A DNA stretch of 64,000 bases. Origin: Siphonobacter curvatus (GTDB taxonomy: Bacteria; Bacteroidota; Bacteroidia; Cytophagales; Spirosomataceae). This document shows positions 56,283-64,000 of this stretch, one piece after another. The stretch spans positions 2,728,001 through 2,792,000 of the forward strand of contig NZ_PTRA01000001.1 of the NCBI RefSeq assembly GCF_002943425.1, in the 5' to 3' direction. Every line of letters starts with the position of its first letter. Within the stretch, counting starts at the first letter, position 1. The notes beneath the pieces were generated by a model, which had not been told where the DNA came from, ran no database searches, and saw only the letters and a list, made by a program, of their open reading frames with translations. A program made the position numbers and the translations under genes.

Positions 56283-57482
56283 ATGAACATACACGAATAC
56301 CAGGCGAAAGAGATCCTCAAACGATACGGAGTCCGTATTCAGGAGGGCATCGTCGCTGACACACCCGACAAAGCGGTAGAAGTAGCCCGCGAACTCAACA
56401 TCAAAACGGGTACGAAATGGTTTGTGGTGAAGGCTCAGATTCATGCCGGAGGCCGTGGTAAAGGCGGTGGCGTAAAACTGGCTAAAAACTACGAAGAAGT
56501 CCGTGAGAAATCAGGACAGATTCTGGGCATGCAATTAGTCACGCACCAAACCGGTCCCGAAGGTAAGAAAGTACATAAGGTTCTGATTTCCGAAGACGTG
56601 TACTATCCCGGAGCTACGGAGCCCAAAGAATTCTATCTGGCTATCCTGTTAGATCGTGCCAAAGCTTGTAACGTCATCATGGCGTCTACGGAAGGTGGTA
56701 TGGACATCGAAGAAGTAGCCGAACATTCACCCGAGAAAATCATCAAGGAATGGATCGATCCTAAAGTGGGTCTTCAGGGCTTCCAGGCTCGGAAAATCGC
56801 TTTCGCTTTAGGTCTTGAAGGCGATGCTTTCAAAGAGATGGTGAAATTCATTGGCTCTCTTTATAAAGCATACATCGATACGGATGCTTCTCAATTCGAG
56901 ATCAACCCCGTATTGAAAACGTCCGATAACAAAATTCTGGCCGTTGATGCGAAAGTAAACCTCGACGACAACGCTCTGTATCGCCATACCGATCTGGCTG
57001 AAATGCGGGACGTTCGCGAAGAAGATCCTCTGGAAGTAGAAGCTGGTCATTACAACCTGAACTACGTGAAACTGGACGGCAACATTGGCTGTATGGTGAA
57101 CGGTGCAGGTCTGGCCATGGCTACGATGGACTTGATCAAACTGTCAGGTGGTGAGCCTGCCAACTTCCTCGACGTAGGGGGTGGAGCTAACGCCCAGACG
57201 GTAGAAGCAGGTTTCCGTATCATCCTGAAAGATCCGAACGTAAAAGCGATCCTGATCAACATCTTCGGTGGTATCGTTCGTTGCGACCGCGTAGCTACGG
57301 GTATCGTAGAAGCGTACAAAGCCATCGGTAATATCCCCGTACCTATCGTCGTTCGTTTGCAAGGAACGAATGCTGAAGAAGGAGCGAAAATCATCGATGA
57401 ATCAGGTCTGGAAGTACACTCAGCGGTACAGTTGAAAGACGCGGCTGATCGTCTGAAAGATGTATTAGCCACTGCATTCTAA
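56283..57482 (+). CDS. sucC: Succinyl-CoA ligase (ADP-forming) beta subunit
   Basis: 399 residues, the usual length. The ATP-grasp domain begins MNIHEYQAKEILKRYGV, with KAQIHAGGRGKGGGVK, EFYLAILLDR and the metal site EINPVLKT. The C-terminal CoA-ligase domain shows GNIGCMVNGAGLAMATMD, FLDVGGGA and NIFGGIVRCD. It makes ATP in the TCA cycle together with SucD. No sucD is adjacent, so the subunits are encoded apart. Confidence 0.97.
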   Translation: MNIHEYQAKEILKRYGVRIQEGIVADTPDKAVEVARELNIKTGTKWFVVKAQIHAGGRGKGGGVKLAKNYEEVREKSGQILGMQLVTHQTGPEGKKVHKVLISEDVYYPGATEPKEFYLAILLDRAKACNVIMASTEGGMDIEEVAEHSPEKIIKEWIDPKVGLQGFQARKIAFALGLEGDAFKEMVKFIGSLYKAYIDTDASQFEINPVLKTSDNKILAVDAKVNLDDNALYRHTDLAEMRDVREEDPLEVEAGHYNLNYVKLDGNIGCMVNGAGLAMATMDLIKLSGGEPANFLDVGGGANAQTVEAGFRIILKDPNVKAILINIFGGIVRCDRVATGIVEAYKAIGNIPVPIVVRLQGTNAEEGAKIIDESGLEVHSAVQLKDAADRLKDVLATAF

Positions 57483-57543
57483 GAAGTTTTCAGTTTACGA
57501 TTCTCTGTTTTCAGTGACTGAAAAACGTAGATTGTCCAACACA

Positions 57544-57580
57544 AAGAAGGCCGCTCGATGGAGCGGCCTTCTTCTTTTTA
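57544..57580 (+). terminator. Terminator after sucC
   Basis: A 13-bp stem with core GAAGGCCGCTC and GAGCGGCCTTC, followed by T-rich sequence. Confidence 0.85.
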
Positions 57581-57617
57581 GTAGTTTTCTGCTTACAATT
57601 TTCAGTAGCTTCAAACT

Positions 57618-57659
57618 AAAAAGGGAAAGGCCACTCTTTGGTGTAGCCTTTCCCTTTTT
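57618..57659. terminator. Second terminator between sucC and the M48 peptidase gene
   Basis: A 14-bp perfect stem (arms 57618-57631 and 57646-57659, AAAAAGGGAAAGGC and its complement). Its A/T ends suit termination in either direction; it is mainly the terminator of the minus-strand peptidase gene. Confidence 0.8.
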
Positions 57660-57732
57660 GCAACGTTCGTAGTTTCAGTTCTACCGAAATCACTTCATTT
57701 CAACAACTGTAAACCACAACTATAAACTAACC

Positions 57733-58560
57733 CTATCGGCGGGCGTAATACTTCTCGGCCTCTGGCAACAACTTTTTCAGATCGTTGATCCGTTGTTGGT
57801 CTGAGGGGTGCGAAGAAAGCAGTACGGGAGGCTTCTGGGCATTTTTGCTGGCTTCAGCCATACGTCCCCAGAAGGTAACTGCCTCTTTCGGATCATAACC
57901 CGCCATGGCCATAAAGATCAGTCCCAAGTGATCCGCTTCACTTTCGTGCTGACGACTGTACCGCAGAATAGCCAGGTTAGCCCCAATGGGAGCCGCTACG
58001 TTAAAGACCGTACTCCAGACATTGCGAGCCTGCGTGGGCTTATTAGCATTGGCTACGCCCAACGCCACCTGTCCGCCCGTGAGCAAGCCCTGGGCTACGT
58101 ACTGCTGACTGACGCGTTCGGATCCGTGCTTCGCAATGGCGTGCGAAATCTCGTGGCCCATCACCGTGGCTAGCCCCGCTTCCGTCTGAGCAACGGGAAT
58201 CAAACCCGTATACACGACCACTTTACCACCGGGCATACACCAGGCATTTACCTGATTATCCTGTACCAGGTTGAATTCCCAGTTATAACCATCCAGGTAC
58301 TCGGGATGCTTAATATCATTGAAATATTTGGTAGCCGCTGCGGCAATTCGCTCGCCTACCCGCTTCACCATTTGCGTATTGGCGTTACTGTTGGAGATAA
58401 CTTTGTTGGTATCCAAAAACTGCTTGTAGCTCACCAGAGCCTGCTGATTCATTTCAGCATCGGATACGAGTAATAATTGATTCCGGTTTGAGATAGGTAC
58501 ACGACTACACGCCCATATCGTTGTAGCCAGTACAATACCTAGGGCAAAGGTTCTTTTCAT
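57733..58560 (-). CDS. M48-family lipoprotein metallopeptidase
   Basis: 275 residues. The lipoprotein signal peptide ends TIWAC (Cys18). The M48 domain has HEISH (HExxH) within ATVMGHEISHAIAKHG and the third ligand Glu in SEAD (RQHESEADHLG), plus FNLVQDNQVNAWCMPGGKVVVYTG, a family strand. Such proteins, for example the BepA/LoiP group, degrade misassembled outer-membrane proteins. It is convergent with sucC. Confidence 0.92.
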   Translation of the reverse strand: MKRTFALGIVLATTIWACSRVPISNRNQLLLVSDAEMNQQALVSYKQFLDTNKVISNSNANTQMVKRVGERIAAAATKYFNDIKHPEYLDGYNWEFNLVQDNQVNAWCMPGGKVVVYTGLIPVAQTEAGLATVMGHEISHAIAKHGSERVSQQYVAQGLLTGGQVALGVANANKPTQARNVWSTVFNVAAPIGANLAILRYSRQHESEADHLGLIFMAMAGYDPKEAVTFWGRMAEASKNAQKPPVLLSSHPSDQQRINDLKKLLPEAEKYYARR

Positions 58561-58751
58561 GATTGTGGAAATGCTAAATGAGGAAATGCGAAATGAATTG
58601 TAAAGTACTTGCTAGAAAATCCTGTACCGAACCCACAAAGTGCTCTGGGATCGCTTAGCTTTGCATACAGGTCGGTTAAGCCTCCAAAAATGAGGAACAA
58701 AACCCACTTGATTGCTTTTAGATCAGTATTGTCTTCGAACATTCATCATTT

Positions 58752-59363
58752 ATGCGGATTTTTTGCATTGGGCGAAATTATGCCGAGCATATCGCCGAAC
58801 TACAAAACGAGCGGCCCGCCGAGCCTGTTATATTCAGCAAGCCCGATTCTGCCATTTTAAGAGAAAATAACGCTTTCTACCTGCCTGACTTTACGCAGGA
58901 TGTTCATCATGAACTGGAAATCGTATTGAAAATCAATAAGCTAGGCAAAAATATTCCGGTACAGTTTGCGGATAATTATTACGAAGAAATTGCTCTGGGT
59001 ATTGATTTCACCGCTCGTGATGTGCAGTCCAAGCTAAAAGCCAAAGGACTTCCTTGGGATATTGCCAAAGGTTTCGATAGTTCGGCCCCTATTTCTAAGT
59101 TTGTGCCGAAAAGTCAGTTTCCGGAATTTCCCAAACTCAACTTCAATCTTACCATCAACGGCGAAACCCGTCAGGTAGGTGATACAACCATGATGTTGTG
59201 GTCCTTTGGGGAAATTATTGCCTACTTATCGAAGTTCTTTACCTTGAAAATTGGTGATTTGATCTACACCGGTACGCCCGCAGGCGTAGGTCCGGTACAC
59301 ATTGGCGACCGGCTGGTGGGGACACTGGAAGGTCAGGAATTACTGAATTTTGAAGTCAAATAA
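58752..59363 (+). CDS. Fumarylacetoacetate hydrolase-family protein
   Basis: 203 residues. A short FAH-fold enzyme with CIGRNYAEH, the metal ligands in VHHELEIVL and GIDFTARDVQ, and GDLIYTGTPAGVGPV near the C-terminus. The family includes acylpyruvase and oxaloacetate tautomerase-type activities. The short length matches bacterial YcgM-like proteins. The exact substrate is unknown. Confidence 0.9.
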   Translation: MRIFCIGRNYAEHIAELQNERPAEPVIFSKPDSAILRENNAFYLPDFTQDVHHELEIVLKINKLGKNIPVQFADNYYEEIALGIDFTARDVQSKLKAKGLPWDIAKGFDSSAPISKFVPKSQFPEFPKLNFNLTINGETRQVGDTTMMLWSFGEIIAYLSKFFTLKIGDLIYTGTPAGVGPVHIGDRLVGTLEGQELLNFEVK

Positions 59364-59369
59364 TTCTAC

Positions 59370-59399
59370 AGCCAACCTGAAACAACCCCGGGTTGGCTG
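59370..59399 (+). other. Hairpin at the M23 gene start
   Basis: A 9-bp stem, CAGCCAACC paired with GGTTGGCTG, with a 12-nt loop. A TTG at 59393 that could start the M23 gene lies inside the right arm. It is weak as a terminator (few T) and could mask translation. Confidence 0.5.
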
Positions 59400-59422
59400 A
59401 TCCATTTTCTTACGTATTCGTC

Positions 59423-61264
59423 TTGCTAGCTCGTATTCTTTCGTTGGCCTGGGTACTAGCCTCTTCCGCCGCCGCCCAGCAACCGTACCTTTTTCCTATT
59501 TTACCCGGACAAACCGCTCAACTGGCCGGTACCTTTGCCGAGCTTCGGCCGCAGCATTTTCACGCAGGTATCGACATCAAAACTCAGCAACGCGAAGGGC
59601 TTTCGGTACAGAGCATTGACCGGGGGTACGTTTCCAAGATTATCGTTAGTCGTACAGGATACGGCAATGCGGTTTTTGTTACGCATCCATCCGGCGAAAC
59701 CAGCGTGTACGCTCACCTGCAACAGTTCAATCCTCGAATTGCTCAGTACGTGTATCAACAGCAGGTAGCCCGCCATTCACCCGAAGTAGTGCTCACGCCC
59801 GCTCCCAGTACCCTTCCGTTGCAACGCGGTGAAGAACTGGGACTTTCGGGTAATTCGGGGGGGTCCATGGGGCCACACCTGCACTTTGAAATCCGGAATG
59901 CACAAGGGATCAACGTTGATCCGCTGAATTATTCCTTTGCAGAAGTACACGATAACATTCCCCCCGTGCTCGAAGCACTAGCCGTCCGTACCCTGGATGC
60001 GAATGCCCGGGTTGAAGGCCGTTTTGGTCGTATGGAGTATGGCTTTATTAAGGAAGAATCGCCGAAGCCTTCCGTGCACCTGTATCGGTTACGGGATACG
60101 CTACGAATGGTGGGGGAAATGGGGCTGGAATTACTGGCGTACGATCAGAGTAACGGCTCTGCTTCCAAAAATGGACTAAGTTGCGTGGAAGTACATGTGG
60201 ATGGCCGCGAGCTGCATTTTCACCACCTGGCTCAGGTACCCGAAGCCTATACCGACGACATTAACATTCACACCGATTACGCCACGTATTTCGAAACGAG
60301 TCGCTTTTTCCAGCGTTGCTACAAAGCGGATGGCAATGACCGCGTACCGATTTACTCCCCCCGCGACGGACGTTTACGCGTCAACCCCGGAGCCATTCAT
60401 CAGGTGACGATTACTACCTGGGATCATTTTCAGAACAAATCGCAACTGCATTTTGTAGTGAAAGGCGATCCGAAAGAAGGCCGCTCCGCGGATCCTTCCA
60501 TACGCTGGACGGTGGAAGAAAACTGGCTGGTGGTGAAAGGGGCTCTGGCCGATTCATTACAGGTCTATCTTCCTGGAAAACATCAGATTCTGAGTCCAGC
60601 GTACCCCAGCTGTTACCTCTGGGATTTACGTCAGGGTTTGCCCGATTCACTTGATACGGGTTCGCAGCTGATTCGGTTTTCGTTCGTGGGTACGGCTTAT
60701 CCCAAAAAACCGGGACGACTTAGCAGGGACCGCCTGGAGCTGGAATGGAAATCCGAAAGTCTCTACGATACGTTATTTCTGAATCTTCAGGAAAAGAATG
60801 AAAAGCTACTGATTGGCGATCCGACGGTGCCCCTGAAAGGTAAAGTCACGATTCATTACCAACCCGTAAGTCCCATCTCTGAATACGAGAAAACGGCCCT
60901 GTACCGGGATGGTGAACGGCCTGAATTTGTGGGCGGGCAATGGAAAGACGGCCGTATCCACGCCGAAACGCTGTACCTAGGCACGTACCGACTAGCGACG
61001 GATACGCTGGCTCCAACCATCACGCCGGTGAGTATAAATACCCGCCAGCTTCGTTTTCGCATTAAAGACAATTTATCCGGGATTAAAACCTGGCAAACCC
61101 GGGTTGGTACGGAAACAGTCATTCTAGAATACGACGCCAAAAATGATTTGCTGTTTTCGAAAATAAGGGAAGAAAATCGTCCTTTTCAGGGTGAATTACG
61201 ATTGGAAGTGACGGACAATTCAGGAAACAAAGCTACTTTTGAACGACCGAACCTCCATCCATAA
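59423..61264 (+). CDS. M23-family peptidase (LytM-like) with signal peptide
   Basis: About 613 residues from TTG 59423, or 623 from TTG 59393; no ATG is available. The first residues form a signal peptide (LARILSLAWVLASSAAAQQ). The M23 domain shows HFHAGIDI (His and Asp zinc ligands), VFVTHPSGETSVYAHLQ and PHLHFEIRNAQG with the HxH motif. The remaining 440 residues are beta-rich, with no recognised family. It probably cleaves peptidoglycan cross-links or activates amidases. The predicted non-ATG start and nearby hairpin are unusual. Confidence 0.88.
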   Translation: MLARILSLAWVLASSAAAQQPYLFPILPGQTAQLAGTFAELRPQHFHAGIDIKTQQREGLSVQSIDRGYVSKIIVSRTGYGNAVFVTHPSGETSVYAHLQQFNPRIAQYVYQQQVARHSPEVVLTPAPSTLPLQRGEELGLSGNSGGSMGPHLHFEIRNAQGINVDPLNYSFAEVHDNIPPVLEALAVRTLDANARVEGRFGRMEYGFIKEESPKPSVHLYRLRDTLRMVGEMGLELLAYDQSNGSASKNGLSCVEVHVDGRELHFHHLAQVPEAYTDDINIHTDYATYFETSRFFQRCYKADGNDRVPIYSPRDGRLRVNPGAIHQVTITTWDHFQNKSQLHFVVKGDPKEGRSADPSIRWTVEENWLVVKGALADSLQVYLPGKHQILSPAYPSCYLWDLRQGLPDSLDTGSQLIRFSFVGTAYPKKPGRLSRDRLELEWKSESLYDTLFLNLQEKNEKLLIGDPTVPLKGKVTIHYQPVSPISEYEKTALYRDGERPEFVGGQWKDGRIHAETLYLGTYRLATDTLAPTITPVSINTRQLRFRIKDNLSGIKTWQTRVGTETVILEYDAKNDLLFSKIREENRPFQGELRLEVTDNSGNKATFERPNLHP

Positions 61265-61408
61265 ATCGAGGATGTCCGTCGTTAGCAGGAATTATTTTCG
61301 GATAAGAAAAGAAGAAATTTTCCGATCCCGTTACGATTCCAGCCATACCCTTTTTAGTTTAGCAGGAATGGAAGTTACTGCTTTCCATTCCTAAAGCCTT
61401 ACGTATCT

Positions 61409-61864
61409 ATGTCTCTTCAAACTGGCGATCAGGCTCCGGCCTTTGAAGCAGCCGACCAGAATGGTCAACTCGTCAAACTCAGTGATTTCGCCGGAAAGAA
61501 GGTAGTCCTGTATTTTTACCCCAAAGATGATACGCCAGGCTGTACGGCTCAGGCCTGCAACCTCCGTGATAACTACGAAAGCCTATTACAGGCGGGTTAT
61601 GTCATACTTGGCGTTAGCGTAGACGATGAGAAATCGCACCAGAAGTTCATTAAAAAGTACGAGCTGCCTTTTCCTCTGCTGGCTGATACCGACCATAAAA
61701 TCGTGGAAGCCTACGGCGTCTGGGTGGAAAAAAATATGTACGGCAAAACCTATATGGGTACGGCACGGACGACTTTCGTGATTGATGAATCCGGGAACAT
61801 TGCTCAGATCATCCGCAAAGTTGACACCAAAGACCACACTAGTCAGATTTTGCAATCGGCGTAA
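61409..61864 (+). CDS. bcp: Thiol peroxidase, Bcp type
   Basis: 151 residues. An atypical 2-Cys peroxiredoxin, with peroxidatic Cys45 in PKDDTPGCTAQAC and resolving Cys50 at the Bcp spacing. GVSVDDEKSHQKFIKKYELPFPLLAD and RTTFVIDESG complete the fold. It reduces hydroperoxides using thioredoxin. Confidence 0.95.
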   Translation: MSLQTGDQAPAFEAADQNGQLVKLSDFAGKKVVLYFYPKDDTPGCTAQACNLRDNYESLLQAGYVILGVSVDDEKSHQKFIKKYELPFPLLADTDHKIVEAYGVWVEKNMYGKTYMGTARTTFVIDESGNIAQIIRKVDTKDHTSQILQSA

Positions 61865-61968
61865 GTTTGTGTCGATTTCACACAGGTAATTTATCATTTA
61901 GTTATAGGGTTTGACTCGACTAAAGTACTCGTTTAAGCAAGCCCCTTTGTTTTCGCTTATCTACACAT

Positions 61969-62817
61969 ATGAATCTTCAGGAAATTGCTTCTCAGGTTCG
62001 TCGTGACATCGTCCGGATGGTACACGGCGTCAAATCAGGTCACCCCGGTGGATCATTAGGTTGTACGGACCTGCTGGTGAGTCTGTATTTCAAACACATG
62101 GATTTGAAAACCGACGAAAACGGCCAAGTAGTATTTAACATGGACGGAAACGGTGAAGATCTTTTCTTCCTGTCCAACGGTCACATCTCCCCGGTTTTGT
62201 ATTCCGTTCTGGCTCATCGCGGCTACTTCCCTCCCGCCGAGCTGGCTACCTTCCGTAAACTCGACTCGCGTTTGCAGGGTCACCCGGCAACGGCCGAGCA
62301 TTTGCCCGGTATCCGCATCGCTTCAGGATCGCTGGGTCAGGGTCTTTCGGTAGCCATTGGTACGGCTTTAGGCAAGAAACTTAACGGTGATTCGCATCTC
62401 GTGTACGTACTCATGGGCGACGGCGAGCAGCAGGAAGGCCAAATTTGGGAAGCGGCTACGTTTGCTCCCCACCACAAAGTGGACAACCTGATTGCGTTCG
62501 TGGATTTCAACGGTCAGCAGATCGACGGTCCGACGGAGAAGGTCATGAACAACCGCGACCTCGGAGCTAAATATGAAGCTTTCGGCTGGACGGTTCTGCA
62601 CATGGACGGCAACGATTACGACTCCCTGGATACGGTCCTCAGCGAAGCAAAAGGTCTGACGGGTCAAGGTAAGCCCATCGTGGTCATTACCAAAACCGAA
62701 ATGGGTCAGGGTGTTGATTTCATGATGCACACGCACAAGTGGCACGGTACGGCTCCCAACGACGATCAACTTGCGAAAGCCCTCGCCCAACTCCCCGAAA
62801 CTTTAGGTGATTACTAA
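61969..62817 (+). CDS. Transketolase, N-terminal subunit
   Basis: 282 residues carrying the thiamine-diphosphate-binding half of transketolase: HGVKSGHPGGSLGCTDLL at the start, FFLSNGHISPVLY, GSLGQGLSVAIG, the ThDP motif MGDGEQQEGQIWEA and GHDGNDYD-like HMDGNDYD. The C-terminal half is the next gene, 137 nt downstream. Split transketolase acts as a heterotetramer in the pentose phosphate pathway. Confidence 0.96.
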   Translation: MNLQEIASQVRRDIVRMVHGVKSGHPGGSLGCTDLLVSLYFKHMDLKTDENGQVVFNMDGNGEDLFFLSNGHISPVLYSVLAHRGYFPPAELATFRKLDSRLQGHPATAEHLPGIRIASGSLGQGLSVAIGTALGKKLNGDSHLVYVLMGDGEQQEGQIWEAATFAPHHKVDNLIAFVDFNGQQIDGPTEKVMNNRDLGAKYEAFGWTVLHMDGNDYDSLDTVLSEAKGLTGQGKPIVVITKTEMGQGVDFMMHTHKWHGTAPNDDQLAKALAQLPETLGDY

Positions 62818-62954
62818 GTAGAGTTTGCCGTTTTGAGTTTTCAGTTTTGAGTTAATGCCGGTATACAAAAACGCTGGGTTAAACCAAGTGATAGCTGGTG
62901 TCTGACTTACTGAAAAACGCTAAACACAAAACTCTCAACCAATAACTCATTCCA

Positions 62955-63914
62955 ATGAAACAATATCCCTATACCGATAAAAAAGATACCCGCTCGGGTT
63001 TTGGAGCGGGCATGACCGAACTGGGTCGTACCAATCCTGACGTCGTAACGCTGTGTGCCGACTTAGTAGGATCGCTCAAAATTGACACGTTCATCCAGGA
63101 AAACCCCGAGCGTTTCTTCCAGTGCGGTATTTCTGAAGCTAACATGATCGGCGTATCCGCAGGTCTGGCCATTACGGGCAAAATTCCCTTTGCAACGACG
63201 TTCGCCAACTTCGGTTCCAGCCGCGTATTCGATCAGGTACGCCAAGCGGTAGCCTATTCCAACAAAAACGTAAAGATCGCCGTCTCACACGCCGGTCTGA
63301 CGCTGGGCGAAGACGGTGCCACGCACCAGGTACTCGAAGATTTAGCCATGATGAAGGCTCTGCCCAACATGACGGTCATCAACCCCTGCGATTACAACCA
63401 GACGAAAGCGGCTACGATTGCTTCAGCCGCCTACGAAGGTCCCGTATACCTGCGTTTTGGTCGTCCGGTGATTCCGGTATTCATTCCCGAAGATATGCCC
63501 TTCGAGATTGGAAAAGCCATCACGCTGAACGAAGGTACGGATGTCAGCATCTTCGCAACCGGTCACCTGGTATGGGAAGCCCTGCAAGCCTGCCAAATGC
63601 TGGAAGAAGAAGGTATTTCGGCCGAAATCATCAACATCCACACCATCAAGCCGCTCGATACGGAAGCCATCCTGGCCTCGGTACAGAAGACGGGTTGCTG
63701 CGTAAGTGCGGAAGAACACCAGGTAAATGGCGGTTTGGGCGAAAGCATTGCTCATACGCTTATTACTAACTACCTAGCTCCGCAGGAATTCGTTGGCGTG
63801 AAAGATACGTTTGGCGAAAGCGGTACGCCCGATGAACTGATGACCAAGTACGGTCTGAAAGCAGCGAACATCGTAGAAGCGGCGAAAAAAGCTATCGCCC
63901 GCAAAACGAAATAA
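62955..63914 (+). CDS. Transketolase, C-terminal subunit
   Basis: 319 residues corresponding to the pyrimidine-binding and C-terminal domains of transketolase: RSGFGAGMTELGRTNPDVV, GISEANMIGVSAGLA, HAGLTLGEDGATHQVLEDLAMM, YLRFGRP, and the later EEHQVNGGLGESIAH. It pairs with the preceding N-terminal subunit. Confidence 0.96.
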   Translation: MKQYPYTDKKDTRSGFGAGMTELGRTNPDVVTLCADLVGSLKIDTFIQENPERFFQCGISEANMIGVSAGLAITGKIPFATTFANFGSSRVFDQVRQAVAYSNKNVKIAVSHAGLTLGEDGATHQVLEDLAMMKALPNMTVINPCDYNQTKAATIASAAYEGPVYLRFGRPVIPVFIPEDMPFEIGKAITLNEGTDVSIFATGHLVWEALQACQMLEEEGISAEIINIHTIKPLDTEAILASVQKTGCCVSAEEHQVNGGLGESIAHTLITNYLAPQEFVGVKDTFGESGTPDELMTKYGLKAANIVEAAKKAIARKTK

Positions 63915-63930
63915 GGTGGCATTATTTCTT

Positions 63931-63972
63931 AAAGGCTAGTCCGAAGACTATTTCGGACTAGCCTTCTTTTTT
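63931..63972 (+). terminator. Terminator after the transketolase genes
   Basis: A 14-bp stem (arms 63932-63945 and 63952-63965), followed by six T within CTTCTTTTTT. Confidence 0.85.
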
Positions 63973-63980
63973 GTTGATCC

Positions 63981-64000
63981 ATGAAAAAGACCTATCTCGG
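63981..64000 (+). CDS. Start of a further gene (truncated by window end)
   Basis: ATG at 63981, just after the transketolase terminator, opens MKKTYL, which looks like the beginning of a signal peptide. Only six codons are visible, so nothing more can be said. Confidence 0.3.

Overview
The window looks like chromosome of a Cytophagales-type member of the Bacteroidota (Spirosomaceae-like). Reasons: several promoters match the Bacteroidota form (TTG about 20 nt before TAnnTTTG), Shine-Dalgarno sequences are generally lacking, transketolase is split, and it carries a lipoprotein-type TamA homologue (TamL), Bat-type VWA/TPR proteins and LptE next to SecG. No genus can be fixed from the sequence alone.

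Layout. (1) 1-13205: end of a phage tail module, all on the plus strand: tape measure (5' end outside the window), a LamG-bearing distal tail protein, a tail-hub/tip protein, a small protein, and a 1410-residue fibre with a complete SGNH-esterase triad and a duplicated module. It stops 84 bp from a minus-strand tRNA operon (Ser-GCU, Pro-UGG, Arg-UCU), so this is probably one end of a prophage. (2) 13705-19618: batB-batC, purC, a STAS protein, RNase Z and a secreted GH28 pectinase-like enzyme. (3) 20171-26412: gltB-gltD glutamate synthase. (4) 26487-32465: a tripartite drug-efflux operon (DHA2 MFS, HlyD adaptor, TolC-like) divergent from an AraC regulator, followed by an AT-rich acyltransferase-3 gene broken at a T8 tract. 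(5) 32557-36972: Gfo/Idh/MocA oxidoreductase, aminotransferase, YhhQ queuosine-precursor transporter, a small protein and a PhnA-C-domain protein. (6) 36973-37564: about 590 bp without an ordinary gene but rich in inverted repeats, with one tiny possible ORF; this is the least explained stretch. (7) 37565-47178: TrmH-type methyltransferase, tamL, two unknown proteins, miaB, a sigma-54 activator without sensor domain, lptE, a conserved unknown and secG. (8) 47272-50204: an unknown protein and groES-groEL. (9) 50516-64000: exported trehalose-synthase-like GH13, M14 peptidase, beta-barrel protein, LolD-like ATPase, sucC, M48 lipoprotein peptidase, FAH-family protein, M23 peptidase, Bcp peroxiredoxin, split transketolase, and the first codons of a further gene.

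Most of the window is core metabolism and envelope biogenesis (TamL, LptE, SecG, LolD-like, M23, M48, GroESL). The accessory signals are the prophage end, the frameshifted acyltransferase, the structured non-coding block at about 37 kb, and a palindrome-rich repeat-like block at about 55.2 kb. Convergent genes are separated by strong hairpin terminators, some with perfect stems of 15-23 bp. No CRISPR array, rRNA gene, complete insertion sequence or integrase was seen.
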